Origin: Chloroflexota bacterium
GTDB lineage: Bacteria > Chloroflexota > UBA4733
Direction: 5' to 3'
Assembly: GCA_023381895.1 (NCBI GenBank)
Contig: JAMCTA010000084.1
Location: 1-9,663, forward strand
Length of the DNA: 9,663 bases
The translations under genes and the position numbers were made by a program. Below, piece after piece: positions 6,714-9,663 of the stretch (the stretch's first letter is position 1; each line of letters starts with the position of its first letter). Below the pieces are notes generated by a model. The model ran no database searches and was not told the origin of the DNA. It saw only the letters and a list, made by a program, of their open reading frames with translations.

Positions 6714-7706
6714 TCAGGCGTCGCCGAGCTGCTGCAGTCGCTCGAGCACTGGCTGGACGGCCACACACACCATCCCGCCGTCGAAGTGGCATAGCCGACG
6801 GTGCACCTCGGTCGGCGGAAAGATATCCTGCACGAGCCCCACGACGTGGCCACGCCGATCCACAACCGGCCCGCCGCTGCTGCCGGCCAGGCCGTCGAGG
6901 TCGGCGACAAAGCGATGATCGTCCAGCCACACGGTGATACAGCCATGCGTCACCCGCAGCGTGTGGTTAGCATCGCGGTACCTCAACCCCGCCAGCCGTT
7001 CCGGCGGGCGCTGAGAGCGCATCGGGAAGCCATAGGCCCACACCGGGTCGCCCACCCGCGGTGGTTCGGATGCGGGCTCCAGGTGGCTTGGCAGCGGCGT
7101 CGCTGCCTGCAGGAGCACCGCATCCCACCCCGCTTTCCAGTCGTCCGCAGCGAGATTAGCGAGGAGATCAACGTCGGGGAGCGGGAGGTAGCCAGCAACG
7201 CGGCCGCCATCAACCTCCAGGGTGTCGCACGACAGGTAGCGGCAGCGCTGCGGGTGATAGGCGCCGTTCGTCCGCCCTGCCGGTTCGATCTCCTCGCGTG
7301 CGATGTGATAGTTCGTCAGCAGACGGCCGTCAGGAGTGATGCAGAAAGCTGTACCCTGTCCTTCCGCCGGCACCACACGCTGCATTGGCAGCGCCGTCAC
7401 GTCGACGGTCGCCTGGACTGCCTCGTAGAAAGCTGGACGGAGCCGCTGCGCGGGATCGCGCTGGATCGCCTCCAGGCCATCACGATCAAACACGACGTAC
7501 CAGAGCACGACGCCTTCCGGCAGGTTGACTTTCTGGTAGCCGGTGGGCAGGTTGAGCGCTCCACGGAATGCAGCGGCCTCAGCCTCCGTGGCGAACACCG
7601 TGACCACGAAGTAGAGGTGCGTGCGCGTGCGCACTAGCGAGCGGAGGACACGCTCCTCGTTGAAGGGCACAGCGAGCGTGTCAGGCACGAACAGTCCCTC
7701 TGCCAT
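6714..7706 (-). CDS. Trypsin-like (chymotrypsin-fold) serine protease with N-terminal domain of unknown function
   Basis: Predicted endopeptidase, about 330 residues. From ATG 7706 the catalytic triad is His134 (LLTNYHIAREE), Asp195 (KAGWDAVLLQ) and Ser277 (LAGSSGGPVVD), each in the expected context and order, with GFPM (about 226-229) and HVVGLVQ (about 287-293) as typical barrel strands. The first 100 residues form a separate alpha/beta-looking region (HLYFVVTVFATEAEAAAFRGAL..., VVLWYVVFDRDGLEAI) that I do not recognise. No signal peptide, transmembrane helix, PDZ domain or propeptide is evident, so it is probably cytoplasmic and not HtrA/DegP. An in-frame ATG at 7772 would add 22 residues (358 codons of frame, Arg/Trp/Cys-rich start); neither start has a clear ribosome site, and 7706 is a judgement call. 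The aldolase gene lies 124 bp downstream on the same strand. Confidence 0.85.
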   Translation of the reverse strand: MAEGLFVPDTLAVPFNEERVLRSLVRTRTHLYFVVTVFATEAEAAAFRGALNLPTGYQKVNLPEGVVLWYVVFDRDGLEAIQRDPAQRLRPAFYEAVQATVDVTALPMQRVVPAEGQGTAFCITPDGRLLTNYHIAREEIEPAGRTNGAYHPQRCRYLSCDTLEVDGGRVAGYLPLPDVDLLANLAADDWKAGWDAVLLQAATPLPSHLEPASEPPRVGDPVWAYGFPMRSQRPPERLAGLRYRDANHTLRVTHGCITVWLDDHRFVADLDGLAGSSGGPVVDRRGHVVGLVQDIFPPTEVHRRLCHFDGGMVCVAVQPVLERLQQLGDA

Positions 7707-7775
7707 GGCGGCAGGATACCAGACGGATGCCACACGTGCATCGCTGCCGCACCAGCGCCGGGATAGTACCATAGC

Positions 7776-7792
7776 CCCACGGAATCCGTGGG
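7776..7792. repeat. 17-bp inverted repeat in the divergent intergenic region
   Basis: CCCACGGA and TCCGTGGG arms around a single A. It lies between the divergently read protease (start 7706 or 7772) and glycosidase (start 7848) genes. No U tract follows on either strand, so an operator for a dimeric regulator is more likely than a terminator; no regulator gene is visible nearby. Confidence 0.35.
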
Positions 7793-7834
7793 ATCGTCAG
7801 GACTAGCTTTGATGATGGACAAAGGCAATGTCAT

Positions 7835-7840
7835 AGGGAG
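7835..7840 (+). promoter_or_regulatory. Ribosome binding site of the glycoside hydrolase gene
   Basis: AGGGAG with a 7-nt spacing to ATG 7848. An in-frame GTG at 7842 is too close to this site, so the ATG is the start. I see no convincing -35/-10 pair in front. Confidence 0.6.
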
Positions 7841-7847
7841 AGTGAGC

Positions 7848-9663
7848 ATGGACGAACGAGATGACGCTATGCGCGTATCGTGGCAGCGCTTTGCTCGCGT
7901 GGATCCGCGATATGGTCCGGTCCCGTTGTGGTGGTGGAGTGGCGAGCCGGTGACGGAGGAGCGGCTGCGCTGGCAGTTGCAACAGCTACGGGCGGCGGGG
8001 CTGCGCAACCTGTGCATCATCAACCTGGCGCCTGCCGGACCGACACACGGTTGCGCGGCCGATTCCCCGCCCTTCTACAGCGAGCGCTGGTGGGAGCTGT
8101 TCGGCTGCGCGCTGGACGAGGCGGAGCGACTGGGGATGCTCCTCTGGTTCTACGACCAGATCGGCTTTTCAGGCGCCAACTTTCCGGCGCGGTTAGTGAC
8201 TGAACAGCCGGAGTTCGCTGGCTACCAGTTACGCCGCTTCCCAGCGAGCGAACCTCCGCCTCCCGCAGCAGAAGTCATTGCCACAAGCGATGGGTACACG
8301 TATGCCGCGGTCCGCCAGGGATTCGACTGGCTCAATCCCGCGGCGGCTAGCGCGCTGCTCGATCGCCTTCACGGGGAAATGGAGCGGCGCTTTGGTGATC
8401 GTTTGGGGCGCGTGCTGGCCGGGAGCTTCCAGGATGAACTCCAGCCCATGCCCACGTGGACAGCAAGCGTGCCGGCGACGTACCGTGACCGCTATGGGGA
8501 GAACCTCATCGAGCGTCTCCCCCTCCTCTTTGAGCACGGTCCCGGGGCGGACCTCGTCCGTCGGCGCTTCTACAGCCTCCTCGCCGAACTGGCGGAGGCT
8601 GCTTTCTTCCGCCCGCTGGGGGCGTGGCACATCCGCCACGGCATGCTGCTAGGTTGTGATCAGGCTGGTCCAGGACGCCAAGTGGATCCCCACGGAGCGC
8701 AGCGTCTCTACCTGGACTACTTCCGCACCCATCGCCACTTCTCCGCGCCGGGCAGCGATATGGATGGGGAGGCGAAGCCGCATTCCTCCCTCGTCCATAC
8801 TCACGGAGGGCGCCGGGTCTGGTTGGAGGGCTTCCATTCGAGCGGTTGGGGAGGGACGATCGAAGAGACCCTGCACTGGCTCGTGCCCTGGCTGCAGGCC
8901 GGGGTCACTCTCTTCGACCCCCACGCGGTCTACTACAGCACGCGCGGCGGCTGGTGGGAGTGGGCTCCGCCGGACACGGGCTGGCGCCAACCCTACGCCG
9001 AACACTACCCCATCTTCGCCGACACGGTGGCACGGGCATGCTGGCTGCTGACACAGGGGCGCCACGTCTGTGATATCGCCGTGTACTATCCTGGGCAGGC
9101 GGTCTGGGCGCACATGTCCCTGGCAGATCTGCAGCCTGGCGAACATCCGCAAGCAGCGGCCCGACGGGATCCGAACGAAGAGGTGCGCCGGATACGTGAG
9201 GTCTACTGGGCACTGACTGGACGACAAGCGCGGCATACGGCGACGGTGGGGGTGTTGCGCGCCGACCGCCGTGATTTCGACCTGGTTGATGACGCTGCTC
9301 TCGCCACCGGGCAAGCGACGGATGGCGAACTCCGCATCGCCGCGGAACGCTATCGTGTGCTCATTCTGCCAGGAGTGGGCGTCGCAGATGCGCTGGCGCA
9401 GGAACGCCTGGAGGCGTTCGTCACTGGTGGTGGGCTCCTGCTGGCAGTGGCCTTGCCCGAAGACACCCCACTTCCAGCGGGCACGATCCGTATCGCGGCG
9501 CCGTCCGGCGTGCCGGCGGCGCTGGCGGGCGCTGTGGTCCGGCGTGCCGATGGCCCGGGCCTAGCACTCCAGCGGCGCGTGGGGGAGAGCGATGTCTTCT
9601 TTGTGCTCCCGCCGCTCGAGGCCCTCTTGCCGATGCACGCCGCCAGAACGGCGCCGCCACAGC
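7848..9663 (+). CDS. Large glycoside hydrolase-like protein, GH106 (alpha-L-rhamnosidase) type, 3' end outside window
   Basis: The frame is open for 605 codons to the right edge. The N-terminal half reads as a TIM-barrel glycosidase: PLWWWSGEPVTEERLRWQLQQLRAAGLRNLCI (26-57), ERLGMLLWFYDQIGFSGANFP (93-113), GSFQDELQPM (192-201), and VWLEGFHSSGWGGTIEETLHWLVPWLQAGVTLFD (324-357). This pattern, a W-W-x-G entry strand, a 'lead the polysaccharide' barrel and a late strand ending in Glu, is that of GH106 and related proteins. Glu197 and Glu327 are my candidates for the catalytic pair, by position only. From about 408 a second domain follows (CDIAVYYPGQAVW, YRVLILPGVGVADALAQERLEAFVTGGGLLLAV), similar to the amidotransferase-like fold that follows the barrel in such enzymes. 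No signal peptide is seen, so it would act on imported oligosaccharides. Family assignment is from memory of motifs; the barrel call is firmer than the specificity. Divergent from the protease gene. Confidence 0.75.
   Translation, partial: MDERDDAMRVSWQRFARVDPRYGPVPLWWWSGEPVTEERLRWQLQQLRAAGLRNLCIINLAPAGPTHGCAADSPPFYSERWWELFGCALDEAERLGMLLWFYDQIGFSGANFPARLVTEQPEFAGYQLRRFPASEPPPPAAEVIATSDGYTYAAVRQGFDWLNPAAASALLDRLHGEMERRFGDRLGRVLAGSFQDELQPMPTWTASVPATYRDRYGENLIERLPLLFEHGPGADLVRRRFYSLLAELAEAAFFRPLGAWHIRHGMLLGCDQAGPGRQVDPHGAQRLYLDYFRTHRHFSAPGSDMDGEAKPHSSLVHTHGGRRVWLEGFHSSGWGGTIEETLHWLVPWLQAGVTLFDPHAVYYSTRGGWWEWAPPDTGWRQPYAEHYPIFADTVARACWLLTQGRHVCDIAVYYPGQAVWAHMSLADLQPGEHPQAAARRDPNEEVRRIREVYWALTGRQARHTATVGVLRADRRDFDLVDDAALATGQATDGELRIAAERYRVLILPGVGVADALAQERLEAFVTGGGLLLAVALPEDTPLPAGTIRIAAPSGVPAALAGAVVRRADGPGLALQRRVGESDVFFVLPPLEALLPMHAARTAPPQ

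Noticed and set aside
5606..6937. 443-codon plus-strand open frame
   Set aside because: It lies antisense across the DapA-family gene, the gap and the protease end. The minus-strand frames carry clear catalytic motifs; this one is Arg/Gln/His-rich with no motif and crosses a plus-strand terminator shape.
6801..7637. 278-codon plus-strand open frame
   Set aside because: It is antisense to the protease, whose triad motifs are intact on the minus strand.

Overview
The window is bacterial, GC-rich (roughly 60% by eye) and densely coded. A Chloroflexota-type bacterium (Thermomicrobia or Ktedonobacteria style) would fit the gene mix, but no marker here fixes the taxon, so this is a weak inference. 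There is no mobile element, CRISPR array or rRNA, and no tRNA I can support.

Layout. (1) 3-752 (+): the C-terminal two thirds of a primary-type sigma-70 factor, cut by the left edge. (2) 5316-787 (-): a leftward block of three genes: a 736-residue protein made of two ABC-exporter membrane domains and no ATPase domain; a small single-pass membrane protein translationally coupled to it by a 4-bp overlap; and, after a 150-170 bp gap holding a terminator-like hairpin and its own promoter candidate, a lipoprotein phosphoesterase of the phospholipase C / acid phosphatase family that converges on the sigma gene. (3) 5317-5707: a gene-poor stretch with a good minus-strand promoter candidate followed by an intrinsic terminator, which is either an attenuator in the ABC gene's leader or the terminator of the aldolase transcript. 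(4) 6589-5708 (-): a DapA-family lyase/aldolase. (5) 7706-6714 (-): a trypsin-like serine protease with an intact His-Asp-Ser triad and no signal peptide. (6) 7848-end (+): a large divergently transcribed protein, open to the right edge, resembling glycoside hydrolase family 106 (alpha-L-rhamnosidase type).

How they fit. The left block looks like an envelope-associated unit: polytopic membrane protein, single-pass helical partner and secreted lipid-anchored phosphoesterase. The right half has a catabolic flavour (glycosidase and sugar-acid-type aldolase), though the protease between them is on the opposite strand from the glycosidase and a shared pathway is only a guess. The most unusual item is the tandem transmembrane ABC-exporter protein lacking both nucleotide-binding domains, paired with the coupled small membrane protein.
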